From NCBI GenBank assembly GCA_964579735.1, contig CAZOHH010000101.1, positions 1-6,380 of the forward strand: a stretch of DNA of 6,380 nucleotides, written 5' to 3'. A model generated the notes under the pieces. That model worked only from the letters and a program-made list of their open reading frames with translations. It made no database searches and was not told where the DNA came from. A program made the translations under genes and the position numbers. This document shows positions 6,169-6,380 of this stretch, in pieces (the first letter of the stretch is position 1; every line of letters begins with the position of its first letter). The stretch comes from CAILLO01 sp964579735 (lineage in GTDB: Bacteria; Bacillota; Clostridia; Saccharofermentanales; UBA5734).

Positions 6169-6380
6169 ATGCATGGAGAGTATTTTCTGAAAGCAACGTG
6201 CAAGAAAGCCGTCAACTGGGCCGGATTCGGCGAGGAAGCCGAGCTCGAGGCGATCGTCGCCACGGGCGCGCGAACCATCGTCGTCCTCAAGCCCTACGCC
6301 GACGAGGACGTGGTCCTCCGTCGCATCGCCCATGCGAAGGCCTGCGGCGTCCTGGGCATCGGCATGGACGTCGACCATTC
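6169..6380 (+). CDS. Probable FMN-dependent alpha-hydroxy-acid oxidoreductase, partial and 5'-short
   Basis: The frame is open from an ATG at 6169 to the window edge, giving 70 residues. GAGGG at 6156-6160 lies eight bases before the ATG. The residues resemble the TIM-barrel core of bacterial FMN-dependent alpha-hydroxy-acid dehydrogenases/oxidases (lactate oxidase relatives): an AELEAIVATGA segment at 24-34, the LKPYAD motif at 40-45 after a beta strand, and GIGMDVDH at 63-70. From memory of the family, the KP motif normally lies more than 100 residues from the start, after strands that form part of the FMN site. Here it begins at residue 41, and the Gfo/Idh/MocA gene starts only 75 bp upstream on the other strand. 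The gene is therefore either a 5'-deleted remnant, a short family variant, or a call whose family is wrong. The 3' end lies beyond the window, so intactness cannot be judged. Family assignment is moderate. Confidence 0.55.
   Translation, partial: MHGEYFLKATCKKAVNWAGFGEEAELEAIVATGARTIVVLKPYADEDVVLRRIAHAKACGVLGIGMDVDH

Noticed and set aside
6118..6378. A minus-strand open frame at the right edge.
   Set aside because: It is the antisense of the FMN-oxidoreductase-like frame, which has a ribosome binding site and family-like motifs; the minus frame has neither.

Overview
The window is G+C-rich bacterial DNA with strong purine Shine-Dalgarno sequences and tightly packed genes. Third codon positions are mostly G or C, which also opens long meaningless frames on the opposite strands. 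A large PAS/GGDEF/HD-GYP regulator next to a sugar or polyol operon suggests a free-living or gut/sediment heterotroph, such as a G+C-rich spirochaete or Bacillota-type anaerobe. The sequence alone does not fix the phylum. No phage, IS, CRISPR, tRNA or rRNA sequence was seen.

Left part (1-2298, plus strand): a short leader with a perfect extended -10 promoter and a hairpin precedes a 720-residue cytoplasmic signalling protein. It carries three PAS domains, a GGDEF domain (signature SGDEF, with an intact RxxD inhibitory site) and a complete HD-GYP domain. It therefore has the parts to make and to destroy cyclic di-GMP.

Middle (2302-2688, minus strand): a gene for a small single-span membrane protein of unknown function runs tail to tail with the regulator. 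Only three bases separate the two stop codons, and small palindromes lie near the junction.

Right part (2759-6094, minus strand, transcribed right to left): a compact four-gene operon. In order it encodes a Gfo/Idh/MocA NAD(P)-dependent oxidoreductase, a zinc-dependent medium-chain dehydrogenase, a PfkB-family (fructokinase-like) sugar kinase and a small Dabb-domain protein. Intergenic gaps are 13 nt, 19 nt and an 8-nt overlap, each with a strong ribosome binding site. The set fits oxidation of a polyol or sugar derivative followed by phosphorylation of the resulting ketose. The substrate cannot be read from the sequence, and no transporter or regulator lies inside the window.

Right edge (6169-6380, plus strand): a divergent gene, cut by the window end, looks like a member of the FMN-dependent alpha-hydroxy-acid oxidoreductase family. 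It appears to begin well inside the usual domain. It is separated from the operon by a 74-bp gap holding overlapping -10-like elements on both strands.

Most of the window is recognisable enzyme and signalling families. I do not see strong evidence of a wholly new system. The best leads are the bifunctional regulator with its structured leader, the uncharacterised sugar/polyol operon, and the 5'-short FMN oxidoreductase.
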